A stretch of 64,000 bases of DNA from Flavobacterium erciyesense. Lineage in GTDB: Bacteria > Bacteroidota > Bacteroidia > Flavobacteriales > Flavobacteriaceae. Each line of letters opens with the position of its first letter. The stretch's first letter is position 1. A model generated the notes under the pieces. The model ran no database searches. It was not told where the DNA came from and saw nothing but the letters and a program-made list of their open reading frames with translations. Position numbers and translations under genes: made by a program. Shown one piece after another: positions 8,819 through 18,571 of the stretch. The stretch lies in the NCBI RefSeq assembly GCF_018069925.1, contig NZ_JAGPXB010000006.1, positions 124,001 through 188,000 on the forward strand. Reading direction: 5' to 3'.

Positions 8819-10471
8819 ATGAAAAAAACGTTTATTTTTATTTTATTAGGCCTTTCAGTTCAAGCAAGTTTAGGACAAGAGCTTTTGCAGAAAAACATAG
8901 AAAAATTTTCACATCAGGACAGCTTGCGTGGCAGTATTACAAAGGAGCGCGCTTGGTGGGATCTAAAAAAATACCATCTTGATATTAAAGTTAATCCTCT
9001 AGATAGCACAATCAGTGGATCAAATACAATTACGTATCAAGTTTTGGAAAATGAAAAAAAGATGCAAATAGATTTGCAACAACCAATGCAAATTTCTAAA
9101 GTCATTCAAAACGGAAAACAAGTTTCTTTTCAAAGAGACGGTAATGTATTCTATCTTAACTTGACGGAAGCTCAAACAAAAGGAAGTATACAACAAGTAC
9201 AGATTTTTTACAACGGAAAACCAAAAGTAGCTGTTAATCCACCTTGGGATGGCGGAATTACTTGGAAAAAAGATGCCAATGGAAAATTTTTTATAGCTTC
9301 CTCTTGTCAAGGTCTAGGTGCAAGCGTTTGGTGGCCTAACAAAGATCACATGTATGACGAAGTAGAGAATATGTTAATCAGTGTGAATGTTCCATCCTCA
9401 TTGACCAACGTATCAAATGGTCGTTTGCAAAGTATCAAAAAATTAAAAGATGGAACGAGTACTTTTACTTGGTATGTTGCCAATCCGATTAACAATTACG
9501 GCGTAAATATTAATATTGGAGATTATGTTTCTTTTTCAGAAAAATACAAAGGTGAAAAAGGAAATTTAGATTGTACGTATTATGTTTTGAGGGATAATTT
9601 AGCAAAAGCCAAAAAACAATTTAAAGACGTTCCTAAAATGTTGAAAGCTTTTGAACATTGGTTTGGACCATATCCATTTTATGAAGATAGTTACAAATTG
9701 GTTGAAGCGCCGTACCTTGGAATGGAACATCAAAGTAGTGTAACATACGGAAACGGATATCAAAATGGGTACCGTGGCAGGGATCTAAGCGGAACAGGAT
9801 GGGGATTAAAGTTTGATTTTATAATCATACACGAGTCTGGACACGAATGGTTTGCGAATAATATTACTTACAAAGATATTGCTGACATGTGGATTCATGA
9901 AAGTTTTACGAACTACTCTGAAAGCCTCTTTTTAGAGTATTACTACGGAAAGGAAGCTGGATATACTTATGTGAGAGGTCTTAGAAATATAATTGAAAAT
10001 GATAAACCTATAATTGGTAAATACGATGTAAACAATGAAGGTTCGGGTGATATGTATCCTAAAGGAGCAAACATGTTACACACCATTCGCCAATTAGTGA
10101 ATAATGATAAAAAATGGAGGCAAATATTGAGAGGATTGAATAGTACTTTTTATCACCAAACGGTAACAACCAAGCAAATTGAAGATTATTTATGCAAGCA
10201 AACTGGAATTGATTTGTCAATGATTTTTAATCAATATTTAAGAGATGTTCGTGTACCAAAATTAGAATATTCTGTAAAGAACAAGCAACTTTTATATCGC
10301 TGGACAAATACTGTGCAAGGTTTTAATATGCCTTTAAAAATTACTCTAAATGGCAAAGATGAATTATTACAACCAGAAAATCAGTGGAAAACAATTCCAT
10401 TATCTAATAATGAACTTAAATTGGTAATAGATCCGAACTTTTATGTAGAAACTTTAAAAGTAACAGAATAA
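8819..10471 (+). CDS. Secreted M1-family metallopeptidase
   Basis: A zinc aminopeptidase-like protein of about 550 residues with a signal peptide (MKKTFIFILLGLS..., cleavage after LGQ likely). The gluzincin motif HESGHEW is followed 18 residues later by the third ligand E in HESF (H-x3-H-x18-E). The GAMEN-like exopeptidase motif appears as GMEHQ. An N-terminal beta-sandwich (about 40-210) precedes the thermolysin-like domain; the large C-terminal helical domain of aminopeptidase N is absent, as in many Bacteroidota M1 proteins. The start chosen is the ATG at 8819, which gives the signal peptide; the frame is open to 8780. A terminator follows. Confidence 0.9.
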   Translation: MKKTFIFILLGLSVQASLGQELLQKNIEKFSHQDSLRGSITKERAWWDLKKYHLDIKVNPLDSTISGSNTITYQVLENEKKMQIDLQQPMQISKVIQNGKQVSFQRDGNVFYLNLTEAQTKGSIQQVQIFYNGKPKVAVNPPWDGGITWKKDANGKFFIASSCQGLGASVWWPNKDHMYDEVENMLISVNVPSSLTNVSNGRLQSIKKLKDGTSTFTWYVANPINNYGVNINIGDYVSFSEKYKGEKGNLDCTYYVLRDNLAKAKKQFKDVPKMLKAFEHWFGPYPFYEDSYKLVEAPYLGMEHQSSVTYGNGYQNGYRGRDLSGTGWGLKFDFIIIHESGHEWFANNITYKDIADMWIHESFTNYSESLFLEYYYGKEAGYTYVRGLRNIIENDKPIIGKYDVNNEGSGDMYPKGANMLHTIRQLVNNDKKWRQILRGLNSTFYHQTVTTKQIEDYLCKQTGIDLSMIFNQYLRDVRVPKLEYSVKNKQLLYRWTNTVQGFNMPLKITLNGKDELLQPENQWKTIPLSNNELKLVIDPNFYVETLKVTE

Positions 10472-10474
10472 TTT

Positions 10475-10530
10475 AAATACTCAACAAAAAAGGGATACTG
10501 ATTGCATCCCTTTTTTGTTGAGTATTTTAT
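10475..10530. terminator. Bidirectional rho-independent terminator
   Basis: A 22-bp stem pairs 10475-10496 (AAATACTCAACAAAAAAGGG...) with 10506-10527. It has a 9-base loop, with T-runs on one side and A-runs on the other. It lies between the convergent M1 peptidase and TIM-barrel genes and can serve both strands. Confidence 0.9.
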
Positions 10531-10536
10531 TAAAGT

Positions 10537-11412
10537 TTAAATTAAATTTTTCTTGATATAGTTAAAACTTGTTGCTGCTGATTCTATCGGATTAGGTTTG
10601 TAATTTGATTCATGTTCCAAGAAAAAACGTTTCATTCCCGCTTGTTTTGACTCAGCAAATATTGCTTTAAAGTCGATAGCACCTGTGCCAATTTCGGCAT
10701 TAAAATCAGGATTTACTTTATCCATATCTTTTACGTGCCACATACTAAAGCGACCTGGATATTTTTTAAACAATTCTAGAGGATTATTTCCAGAACGAAC
10801 AACCCAATACAAATCCATTTCAAAATCAACTAAATCTTTGTCTGTGTTGTTTAGTAAAATTTCATATCCGTTTGTTGCTCCAAATTTGGCGAATTCAAAA
10901 TCATGATTGTGGTATGCCAATTTGAGTCCACCACTTTTACAAATACCACCAATTTTGTTTACATGTTCTGCTAATTTTTTGTAAGCATCTGCACTTGTTC
11001 CTCTCAAATCAGCAACTATATAAGGAACTGTAATATATGAACTACCTAAAGTATTAGCTGTTGTAATGTAATCAGAAACTAAATCAGTAGATCCATCTTT
11101 AATCATGCTATTGAAATCAAAATGGTTGCTACTTGCTTTTAAACCAATATCATCTAACATTAATTTAAAATCTTTCACACTTGTTCCAAAAAATCCTGTC
11201 TTAGGAGCGTATCCAAAAGTTTCTACTTCTGTAAATCCAGCTTTGCCCACTTGCGCCAAAACACCTTTAACATCTTTAGGTAATGTATCACGCAATGTCC
11301 ATAATTGAATCCCGATGGCTTTTCTTTTAGCTTCAAAAGCAAAACTTGGAGCAATTGCTAAAGCACCTAATGCTAAACTGGTATTGATTAGAAATTCTCT
11401 TCTTTTGTTCAT
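10537..11412 (-). CDS. Exported sugar phosphate isomerase/epimerase-like TIM barrel
   Basis: A TIM-barrel protein of about 291 residues in the xylose-isomerase-like family (AP endonuclease 2 fold). The ATG at 11412 gives an N terminus MNKRREFLINTSLALGAL, a twin-arginine-like export signal; the open frame extends 10 codons further, overlapping the upstream gene. Metal-ligand strands include LAYHNHDFEF, VDFEMDLYWV and WHVKDMD. It is the last gene of the ten-gene sugar operon. By analogy with characterised 3-keto-glycoside loci it may be a lyase, epimerase or isomerase acting on an oxidised sugar in the periplasm. The exact reaction cannot be told from sequence. Confidence 0.85.
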   Translation of the reverse strand: MNKRREFLINTSLALGALAIAPSFAFEAKRKAIGIQLWTLRDTLPKDVKGVLAQVGKAGFTEVETFGYAPKTGFFGTSVKDFKLMLDDIGLKASSNHFDFNSMIKDGSTDLVSDYITTANTLGSSYITVPYIVADLRGTSADAYKKLAEHVNKIGGICKSGGLKLAYHNHDFEFAKFGATNGYEILLNNTDKDLVDFEMDLYWVVRSGNNPLELFKKYPGRFSMWHVKDMDKVNPDFNAEIGTGAIDFKAIFAESKQAGMKRFFLEHESNYKPNPIESAATSFNYIKKNLI

Positions 11413-11431
11413 GATCTTTATTTTTTTAAAG

Positions 11432-12325
11432 TTAAATGTCACAAATTGTTATGGCTTGTTGCAACGAAGCTAATTTATTAGAGTTAGAAGGTATAAATTC
11501 TTGACCTACAAAACCTTTAAAACCTGTTTTTGCAATGGCTTTCATAATTGCAGGACAGTTCAATTCTTGGCTATCGTCAATTTCATGTCTTCCGGGAACT
11601 CCAGCGGTATGATAATGTGCAATGAATTGATGATTATTTGCAATTGTACGAATAACATCTCCTTCGTCAATTTGCATATGGTAAATATCATACAGTAATT
11701 TAAAGTTTGGAGAATTAATGCGTTTCGCTAAAGCAACACCCCAAGATGTTTTATCACACTGATAATCTTTATGATCAATTTTACTGTTAAGTAATTCCAT
11801 GACTAAAGTGACGTTGTGTTTTTCGGCAAGTTTTAGTAGTGGTTGTAACCCAATTGCGCAATTTGCTAAACCTTCTTCATCCGATTTTCCTCTTTTGTTT
11901 CCACTAAAACAAATAAGATTAGAATATCCTGCAGCCGCGACCCTAGGAATCATATCACTATATCTTTTTTGTAATTGCTCATGGAAAATAGGATCATTAA
12001 AACCATCAACAAGATTAAGTTCAGCTCCATTGCACATGGTAGAAACTAAATTGTATTTTTTTAAAATTGGCCAAGCGTCAGGACCTACCAAATCAATTCC
12101 AGTAATACCTAACTTTTTAGCTTCTTGACAAAGAGTTTCTAAATCTAAATGGTCAAAACACCAGCGAGAAACCGAGTGATTGATTGTGCCTTTTAGTTTA
12201 ATACTTTTAGCAGAATTAAAACTTTGAGACTGACCAAATGCCGCCATTTGGCTTGCAAAACCTAAACTTGCTGTACTTGCCAAAATACCTTTTATGGCTG
12301 ATCTTCTGTTTAACGATTCGCTCAT
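11432..12325 (-). CDS. Exported TIM-barrel isomerase, hydroxypyruvate isomerase-like
   Basis: A 297-residue TIM-barrel protein with a twin-arginine-type leader (SLNRRSAIKGILAS) and an alanine-rich cleavage region. It resembles the hydroxypyruvate isomerase/Hyi branch: metal-binding strands LVMELLNSK, LLYDIYHMQ, HYHTAGVPGRHE and VGQEFIPS are seen. It lies 19 bases upstream of the second exported barrel in the same operon. Two Tat-type barrels together with a DUF1080 protein and an exported oxidoreductase suggest a set of periplasmic enzymes for keto-sugars. Substrate unproven. Confidence 0.85.
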   Translation of the reverse strand: MSESLNRRSAIKGILASTASLGFASQMAAFGQSQSFNSAKSIKLKGTINHSVSRWCFDHLDLETLCQEAKKLGITGIDLVGPDAWPILKKYNLVSTMCNGAELNLVDGFNDPIFHEQLQKRYSDMIPRVAAAGYSNLICFSGNKRGKSDEEGLANCAIGLQPLLKLAEKHNVTLVMELLNSKIDHKDYQCDKTSWGVALAKRINSPNFKLLYDIYHMQIDEGDVIRTIANNHQFIAHYHTAGVPGRHEIDDSQELNCPAIMKAIAKTGFKGFVGQEFIPSNSNKLASLQQAITICDI

Positions 12326-12331
12326 GATGCG

Positions 12332-13570
12332 CTAGATTGAATTAACAGCTGGATTACCTTCCTTTTTTTGGTCAAATAATAAAGCAAAAATCACAAAAAC
12401 AAAGAAAGCAATAGCTGCTGGAGCAATCCAAACTACTTGCCAATTAATAGCTCCACCTGCAAGCTTGTAATTATCAGTAATCCAACCTGCAACTGCAAAT
12501 CCTATTAACATTCCAACGCCATAAGTAGCTAGAGTAATTAATCCTTGGGCAGCACTTTTATATTTTTCTCCCGCTTTTGAATTGGTATAAATTTGACCCG
12601 AAACAAAAAAGAAATCGTAGCAAATACCGTGAAGTGCAATTCCAATAATAAGCATAAAACTTAAGTCATTGCCGTTCCCGTAAGCAAATAGAAGGTAACG
12701 AACAGCCCATGCCAACATACCTATTAAGATTGTCTTCTTAAAGCCATAGCGACTAAAAAATACAGGAATAAAAAGTAAAAACAAAACTTCAGAAATTTGA
12801 CCGATTACCATTTTACCTGTTGGTCCTTCAATACCCGTTTGGGATAAGTAAAGATTGGCGTTTTGATAGTAGAATGCCAATGGGATACAAATAAGAATTG
12901 AAGAGATAAAAAAAACAGCAAAGTTTCTATCCTTTAAAAGTTTTAAAGCATCTAAGCCTATTATATCGGCAATTTTTACTTTTTCGTCGCTACCTTTTGG
13001 CGGAGTAGCTGGTAAAGCAAAACTAAAAAGCCCTAATAGTAAAGAAGCACCACCTGCAAGTAGGAATGTGTTTTTAAGTAATCCGTCACGAAGTCCTTCT
13101 GTAGAATCCCAATGAAAAATATAGCTAATAGCTAAGCCAGCAATTATCCAACCAAGAGTTCCAAAAACTCTAATGTTTGAAAATTCTTTTTCAGGATCTT
13201 TCATTTGATTAAAAGATACTGAATTGACTAGGGCCAATGTAGGCATGAACAAAATCATGTAACTTAGCACATAAGTATAAAAAGCAGAAACATCCGAAGA
13301 TTGATACATTTGGTACATTAAAAAGGCACCAATTATATGTAAAATACCTAGAATTTTTTCTGCATTAAAGTAGCGATCAGCAATTAAACCAATGATGAAA
13401 GGAGCAACAATGGCACCCCAAGATTGTGTTGAAAAAACAGCAGCGCTCTCTGACCCTGAAGCCTTTAAATTACTTCCTAAAAAAGTTCCTAATGTAACAA
13501 ACCATGCGCCCCAAACGAAAAATTCAAGGAACATCATAATGGATAGTTTTACTCTGGTTGTAGTATTCAT
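12332..13570 (-). CDS. MFS transporter of the nucleoside:H+ symporter (NupG-like) type
   Basis: A 412-residue inner-membrane protein with about 12 hydrophobic segments. The start SIMMFLEFFVWGAWFVTLG is typical of the NupG/XapB-like branch of the major facilitator superfamily that is common in sugar-degradation loci of Bacteroidota. The loop MKDPEKEFSNIRVFG after the fourth segment also fits this group. Though named for nucleoside uptake, its place inside a sugar-oxidation operon suggests that it imports the released sugar or keto-sugar. It ends 6 bases before the next gene. Confidence 0.85.
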   Translation of the reverse strand: MNTTTRVKLSIMMFLEFFVWGAWFVTLGTFLGSNLKASGSESAAVFSTQSWGAIVAPFIIGLIADRYFNAEKILGILHIIGAFLMYQMYQSSDVSAFYTYVLSYMILFMPTLALVNSVSFNQMKDPEKEFSNIRVFGTLGWIIAGLAISYIFHWDSTEGLRDGLLKNTFLLAGGASLLLGLFSFALPATPPKGSDEKVKIADIIGLDALKLLKDRNFAVFFISSILICIPLAFYYQNANLYLSQTGIEGPTGKMVIGQISEVLFLLFIPVFFSRYGFKKTILIGMLAWAVRYLLFAYGNGNDLSFMLIIGIALHGICYDFFFVSGQIYTNSKAGEKYKSAAQGLITLATYGVGMLIGFAVAGWITDNYKLAGGAINWQVVWIAPAAIAFFVFVIFALLFDQKKEGNPAVNSI

Positions 13571-13620
13571 TGGTTAAAATAATAAGTGGTTTGGTTAGTT
13601 AACAGCATTCTTTTTTCTAA

Positions 13621-14358
13621 TTACATTCCAGCTTCACAGCCAGTAGTAACCTTCATGGTATTCCATTCTTTAATCATAATATTTCTAAACCAAACATTAT
13701 CACCATGATCTTGCAGGGCAATCTTACCTTTTTTGAAAGTTCCAAATCCTGGCCAAGTAGCAAATTTGCTACCAGCAATTAGATTTTTAAAATTAGGATC
13801 CCACAAGGTAGTCTCTATAATTTTTACGCCATTCAATTGAAAAGTAAGTTTTCCAAATTTGCAAACTATATCGACAGAATTCCATTCACCAGCTGGTTTT
13901 ACAGGCTCTGAACTACTTTTTATCAAATCGTACAAATCACCCGCTCTGTGTTTTTCAATTTTTGCATCAGGATGTCCTGCATTGTCTAACACTTGCATTT
14001 CAATACCTGTTTCGTAAGTGTTTTTATATTTTGTCAAATCTTCATTGACATAAAAAATAATTCCACTGTTGGCATTTGATACTACTTTCCATTCTAATTT
14101 TAAATGGAAATTTTCATATTCTACATCAGTTACTAAATCGCCACCTTGACCGTCTTTTGCGGCAGTAGGATCAAAATGCAACATACCATCTTCTATTTTC
14201 CAAGCACTTCCCGCTGTTTTTTTTCCGTAAGTATGCCATCCCGCAGTTGATTGGCCGTCAAATATCGATTTAAACCCTTTTGGAACAGCTGCTTGCTGTG
14301 CATTTGATGTTTGCATTGCAACTAGCAAAACAAACGCTGAACTAATATTTTTAATCAT
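13621..14358 (-). CDS. DUF1080 family protein (3-keto-disaccharide hydrolase-like)
   Basis: A 245-residue secreted protein: a signal peptide (cleavage near NAQQ) is followed by a concanavalin-like jelly roll. The DUF1080 pattern is clear: FKSIFDGQSTAGWHTYG at the start, then WKIEDGMLHF, LKLEWKV..NSGIIFYV, and a final NVWFRNIMIKEW. DUF1080 members in Bacteroidota have been assigned as 3-keto-glycoside hydrolases (established knowledge, from memory). That fits the neighbouring sugar 3-oxidation genes, so the likely role is to split a 3-keto-disaccharide or glycoside outside the cytoplasm. Confidence 0.88.
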   Translation of the reverse strand: MIKNISSAFVLLVAMQTSNAQQAAVPKGFKSIFDGQSTAGWHTYGKKTAGSAWKIEDGMLHFDPTAAKDGQGGDLVTDVEYENFHLKLEWKVVSNANSGIIFYVNEDLTKYKNTYETGIEMQVLDNAGHPDAKIEKHRAGDLYDLIKSSSEPVKPAGEWNSVDIVCKFGKLTFQLNGVKIIETTLWDPNFKNLIAGSKFATWPGFGTFKKGKIALQDHGDNVWFRNIMIKEWNTMKVTTGCEAGM

Positions 14359-14386
14359 TTTAATTTATTTTTAATTATTCTAAAAA

Positions 14387-15844
14387 TTATAAAGTAAGTG
14401 CTTTCCAGCCTTCACGGTAATCACGTTTCACAAATTGATTTACTTCATCAAAATTGGTAATTTTCATTGCATTGTTATCCCAAAGTAATTTAGCTGAACG
14501 ACCAGGATACACTTCTTCACCAAGCTCTTCACGAATTACATCATATCCTCTTACAGCTAAATTAGCCATAAGCAACGCTTCTGTTAATGGTCCCGCTACT
14601 TCAAATGGAGAACTCAATTCTGTTTTTCCGTAGCCAGCAATAGCCGCTTCAACCCATTGTTTGTAATGACCTTCGGCGCCACCATCAACTCTAGCATATT
14701 TTTTAGCCACTTTTAGGTTTTCATTTTTACTCAATGGTAACAATCTTGGATTTAATCCATAGGTATCGCACATCATTTTTCCCTTGGTTCCCGTAAACAA
14801 AGTTCCGTTACCACCATCTCCAAATATTTCATTTGGAGCTAATTCATCCGGACGTTCTGGCTGAATTCCGCCGTCCATCCAGTGTACTTTAACATCTCCT
14901 TTTGTTTTACTTGTTTTAGGAAAGGTAAGGGTAACATGACTTGATGGAGGACAACTTTCTGGAAAGTAACCTCTTTGGAATTCATCAACATATACAGAGC
15001 CAACGCTACATTGAACATCTTTTGCATATTGCAAACCTAATACGCTAAATGGAGCTTCTAATAAATGACAACCCATATCCCCCAAAGCTCCTGTGCCATA
15101 ATCCCACCAACCGCGCCAGTTAAAAGGCACCAATTTATTTACATATTCTTTAAATGGAGCAGTACCCAACCACAAATCCCAATCTAATTCAGTTGGAACT
15201 GTTGCATTGTTTGCTGACCAAGGAATTCCTTGTGGCCACACAGGACGATCTGTCCAAGCATGTATCGTGTGAACATCTCCAATAAGTCCTGCTTCGTACC
15301 ATTCTTTCATTATTCTAGTTCCATCATTTGAGGCACCTTGATTCCCCATTTGTGTCACTACTTTGTATTTTTTAGCTGCCTCTGTTAAAATTCTTGCTTC
15401 AAAAATATCGTGAGCAATCGGTTTTTGTACATAAACGTGCTTACCCAATTGCATTGCGGCAAGCGCCTGAATAGCATGGTTATGGTCTGGAGTTGATACA
15501 GAAACGGCGTCAATATTCTTATGTTCCTTATCTAACATTTCACGCCAATCCTTATAAAATTTAGCTTTTGGAAAGGCTTTAACACTATCAGCTGCTCTAC
15601 GAGTATCTACATCACACAAAAATGAAATATCTGCTTTTCCACTTTTAGCAAACATCGCAATATCTGAACGACCTTTACCACCAACACCAATTCCAGCTAC
15701 AGATAGGCGGTCACTAGGAGCGATAAATCCTCTACCTAATACATGACGAGGCACAATCATAAAGGCTGCGGCAGCAACAGCAGTTGTTTTTATAAAGTCG
15801 CGACGATTATTTGTTATTTGATTATTTTCTTCTTTTGGTTTCAT
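14387..15844 (-). CDS. Tat-exported Gfo/Idh/MocA family oxidoreductase
   Basis: A 485-residue NAD(P)-binding oxidoreductase with a twin-arginine signal (NRRDFIKTTAVAAAAF). The Rossmann motif is LSVAGIGVGGKGRSD and the family hallmark VYVQKPIAH (EKP-like, with Gln for Glu) lies near residue 143. The C-terminal alpha/beta domain follows. Exported members of this family hold the nucleotide tightly and can act on keto-sugars in the periplasm. It lies 28 bases upstream of the DUF1080 gene. Its role in 3-keto-sugar redox or elimination chemistry is inferred. Confidence 0.88.
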   Translation of the reverse strand: MKPKEENNQITNNRRDFIKTTAVAAAAFMIVPRHVLGRGFIAPSDRLSVAGIGVGGKGRSDIAMFAKSGKADISFLCDVDTRRAADSVKAFPKAKFYKDWREMLDKEHKNIDAVSVSTPDHNHAIQALAAMQLGKHVYVQKPIAHDIFEARILTEAAKKYKVVTQMGNQGASNDGTRIMKEWYEAGLIGDVHTIHAWTDRPVWPQGIPWSANNATVPTELDWDLWLGTAPFKEYVNKLVPFNWRGWWDYGTGALGDMGCHLLEAPFSVLGLQYAKDVQCSVGSVYVDEFQRGYFPESCPPSSHVTLTFPKTSKTKGDVKVHWMDGGIQPERPDELAPNEIFGDGGNGTLFTGTKGKMMCDTYGLNPRLLPLSKNENLKVAKKYARVDGGAEGHYKQWVEAAIAGYGKTELSSPFEVAGPLTEALLMANLAVRGYDVIREELGEEVYPGRSAKLLWDNNAMKITNFDEVNQFVKRDYREGWKALTL

Positions 15845-15921
15845 GGTTATTTTTCGATTAGATAATAAAAAGGAATCAAACGCTAATTATTTCGAACCTT
15901 TTGATTAGAAAAGAGTCTGTC

Positions 15922-16296
15922 TTATTTTTTTAAAGATAAGATGTATTTTGCCATTGATTTAGCATCTTCCTTTTTAATTGATCCATGAGCTGACATTGGG
16001 ACAGCCCCCCAAACACCAGAACCTCCCTTGATGATTTTCCCACTCAAATAAGCTATATTTTTATCATTCAACGGATATTTCTTTGCAATATCTAAATAGG
16101 AGGGACCAATAAGTTTTTTATCAATTTTATGGCAACCAATACAATCCGATTTAGCAATTAGTTTTTCACCATCAGAGCCCTGATAGACCGCAGATGTTTT
16201 TTTGGTAATCGCAATGTATTTAGTTGATAAAGCTGGGGTTGAAAATGAAGTCAAGGCCAATAAAGCTGCTCCAAACAATACAAATTTTAGTTTCAT
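15922..16296 (-). CDS. Periplasmic class I cytochrome c
   Basis: A 124-residue protein with a signal peptide (hydrophobic residues 4-18) and one heme-c site, CIGCH near residue 53. The downstream VPMSAH supplies the likely Met ligand, and a C-terminal helix (AKYILSLKK) completes the c551-like fold. In this operon it is the natural electron acceptor for the GMC dehydrogenase, passing electrons to a terminal oxidase. Single-heme, normal length. Confidence 0.92.
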   Translation of the reverse strand: MKLKFVLFGAALLALTSFSTPALSTKYIAITKKTSAVYQGSDGEKLIAKSDCIGCHKIDKKLIGPSYLDIAKKYPLNDKNIAYLSGKIIKGGSGVWGAVPMSAHGSIKKEDAKSMAKYILSLKK

Positions 16297-16314
16297 TTTA
16301 GTTTATTTATAGTT

Positions 16315-17367
16315 TTATAGTCCTAAGTTTTTTCGATTGAATGCTTGATCAGTAGCTACTGCTGCAAAATCATCAAATGCTTTATCTGTCACTTTAATGA
16401 TATGATTTTTGATAAATTCTGCACCTTCTCGAGCACCATCCTCTTGATTTTTTATACAGCATTCCCATTCCATAACAGCCCATCCTTTAAAATCATATTG
16501 TGCTAGCTTGCTAAAAATAGTTTTAAAGTCTATTTGACCATCACCCGGAGAACGATACCTACCAGCTCTATTGGCCCAATTTTGGTATCCGCCAAATGTG
16601 CCTTGTTTTCCTGTTGGATTGAATTCAGCATCTTTTACATGAAATGCCTTTATACGTTCGTGATAAAAATCGATGTATTGAATATAATCTAATTGCTGTA
16701 AAACAAAATGAGAGGGATCGTATAATAAACAAGCTCTTTTATGATTATTGACTGCCTTTAAAAACATTTCGTAGGTTTCACCATCGAACAAATCCTCACC
16801 AGGGTGTATCTCGTAACACACATCAACTCCGTTGTGATCAAATTCATTTAAAATAGGAGTCCAACGCTTGGCTAGTTCTGCAAATCCCTCCTCAACCAAT
16901 CCTGCCGGTCGTTGTGGCCAAGGATGAAAATATTGCCATAATAAGGAACCGCTAAAAGTAGCATGTTCAGTCAAACCTAAGTTTTGAGATGCTTTTGCAG
17001 CGAACATCATTTGCTGTACTGCCCATTCTTGACGCGCTTTTGGATTTCCATGTACATTTTTTGGTGCAAATGCATCAAAAAAATCATCATAGGCTGGGTG
17101 TACCGCCACTAACTGGCCTTGTAAATGAGTAGATAATTCGGTGATTTCTAAACCATAGGAGGCTATTTTTCCTTTCAGTTCATCAGCATAGGTGGTACTT
17201 TCGGCAGCTTTTTGAAGATCTATAAATCGTGAATCTAGAGTAGGCATTTGAATACCTTTAAATCCTAAATCAGCAGCCCATTTACATATACCATCTAAGG
17301 AATTGAAAGGTGCTGTATCACCAATAAATTGTGCTAAAAAGACTGCTGGTCCTTGAATTGTAGTCAT
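16315..17367 (-). CDS. Cytoplasmic sugar phosphate isomerase/epimerase
   Basis: A 350-residue TIM barrel with no signal peptide. It starts TIQGPAVFLAQFIGD and carries metal-site strands VCYEIHPGED, LLYDPSHFVLQQLD, FHVKDAEFNPTG and AVMEWECCIKN. This is a frequent partner of the Gfo/Idh/MocA protein encoded directly upstream in Bacteroidota sugar loci. The pair may handle a keto- or inosose-like intermediate once it is imported. The gene is 33 bases from its upstream neighbour. Confidence 0.87.
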   Translation of the reverse strand: MTTIQGPAVFLAQFIGDTAPFNSLDGICKWAADLGFKGIQMPTLDSRFIDLQKAAESTTYADELKGKIASYGLEITELSTHLQGQLVAVHPAYDDFFDAFAPKNVHGNPKARQEWAVQQMMFAAKASQNLGLTEHATFSGSLLWQYFHPWPQRPAGLVEEGFAELAKRWTPILNEFDHNGVDVCYEIHPGEDLFDGETYEMFLKAVNNHKRACLLYDPSHFVLQQLDYIQYIDFYHERIKAFHVKDAEFNPTGKQGTFGGYQNWANRAGRYRSPGDGQIDFKTIFSKLAQYDFKGWAVMEWECCIKNQEDGAREGAEFIKNHIIKVTDKAFDDFAAVATDQAFNRKNLGL

Positions 17368-17400
17368 ATAATTCGTTACATGTTTATTACTTGTAGTTAT

Positions 17401-18567
17401 CTAGACAACGAAAGGTGTCCATTTTAAATCTGATTCGGATGAAGCAACAACATTATCAATAAATGCCATACCGCGAACTCCATCAACAACCGTTGGAAAG
17501 TCGAGCATTTCTGGACTTGGTTCCGTTCCTTGTAATTTACATTGCAATGTGAGCGCAAAATTTCTATAAATATTAGCAAATGCTTCTAAATATCCTTCTG
17601 GATGTCCACCAGGCGTGCGGCAATTATGAGTAGCAAAAGATGATAAATGACTGTAATTAGAACCAGCTCGTAAAATTTGAGTTGGTTCAGTCAACCATTT
17701 AACTATTAAAGAATTCGGATCGTGTTGTAGCCATTCTATACCACCATTTTCCCCATAAACTCTAATTTTTAAAGCATTTTCTTCACCTGCAGCAACCTGC
17801 GATGCCATTAATACTCCTTTCGCTCCATTTTCGAATTTGAGTAATACAGCTCCATCATCATCCATAACACGGCCGTCAACCAAAGTATTCAATTCTGCAC
17901 AAACCGCGGTAATTGAACTACCAGTAATATATTCAGCTAGATGTGCTGCATGAGTACCAATGTCGCCCATTACAGAACTTTTACCTGATTTTTTTGGGTC
18001 AGTTCTCCACGCTGCCTGCGCATTACCCTCTCTTTCGGAAAGTCTACTCAACCAGCCTTGCGGATATTCTACCCAAACCTTTCTAATTTTCCCTAACTTA
18101 CCTTCTTTAACCATGGCTTTTGCCTGTTTTACCATAGGATATCCAGAGTAGGTGTGGGTCAGACACAATGTTAAACCCGTTTCATTGACCTTATCTTGTA
18201 GTAACTTCGCCTCTTCAAGAGAAAACGTAATTGGCTTTTCGATCACTACATTAAAACCATGTTCTAAAGCCATCATAGCCGGAGCAAAATGAGCAAAATT
18301 AGGAGTAACAATTGTTACAAAATCTATTCTTTCTTCTGAAGGCAAAGCAGCTTCAGACTTAATCATTTCTTCATAACTAGTATAAGTTCTAGACTCAGGT
18401 AAAAAAAGTGCTCTGCCAGATGCAATAGCAGTTTCGGGATTGATACTTAGCGCACCACAGCTCAATTCAATTAAGCCATCCATATTTGCTGCTAAACGGT
18501 GAATTGCTCCAATAAAAGCATCTTGTCCACCGCCGATCATTCCCATTCTTAATTTTCGTAATGCCAT
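17401..18567 (-). CDS. Cytoplasmic Gfo/Idh/MocA family oxidoreductase
   Basis: A 388-residue NAD(P)-dependent oxidoreductase with no signal peptide. MGMIGGGQDAFIGAIH is the dinucleotide-binding loop, FNVVIEKPITFS the family EKP motif, and MGDIGTHAAHLAEYITG the substrate/catalytic His region. It likely reduces an imported keto-sugar or oxidises a related sugar. It is encoded 4 bases after the GMC dehydrogenase gene and before a matching TIM-barrel gene. Together with the exported homologue at 14387-15844, the operon has one such enzyme on each side of the membrane. Confidence 0.9.
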   Translation of the reverse strand: MALRKLRMGMIGGGQDAFIGAIHRLAANMDGLIELSCGALSINPETAIASGRALFLPESRTYTSYEEMIKSEAALPSEERIDFVTIVTPNFAHFAPAMMALEHGFNVVIEKPITFSLEEAKLLQDKVNETGLTLCLTHTYSGYPMVKQAKAMVKEGKLGKIRKVWVEYPQGWLSRLSEREGNAQAAWRTDPKKSGKSSVMGDIGTHAAHLAEYITGSSITAVCAELNTLVDGRVMDDDGAVLLKFENGAKGVLMASQVAAGEENALKIRVYGENGGIEWLQHDPNSLIVKWLTEPTQILRAGSNYSHLSSFATHNCRTPGGHPEGYLEAFANIYRNFALTLQCKLQGTEPSPEMLDFPTVVDGVRGMAFIDNVVASSESDLKWTPFVV

Positions 18568-18571
18568 TGCT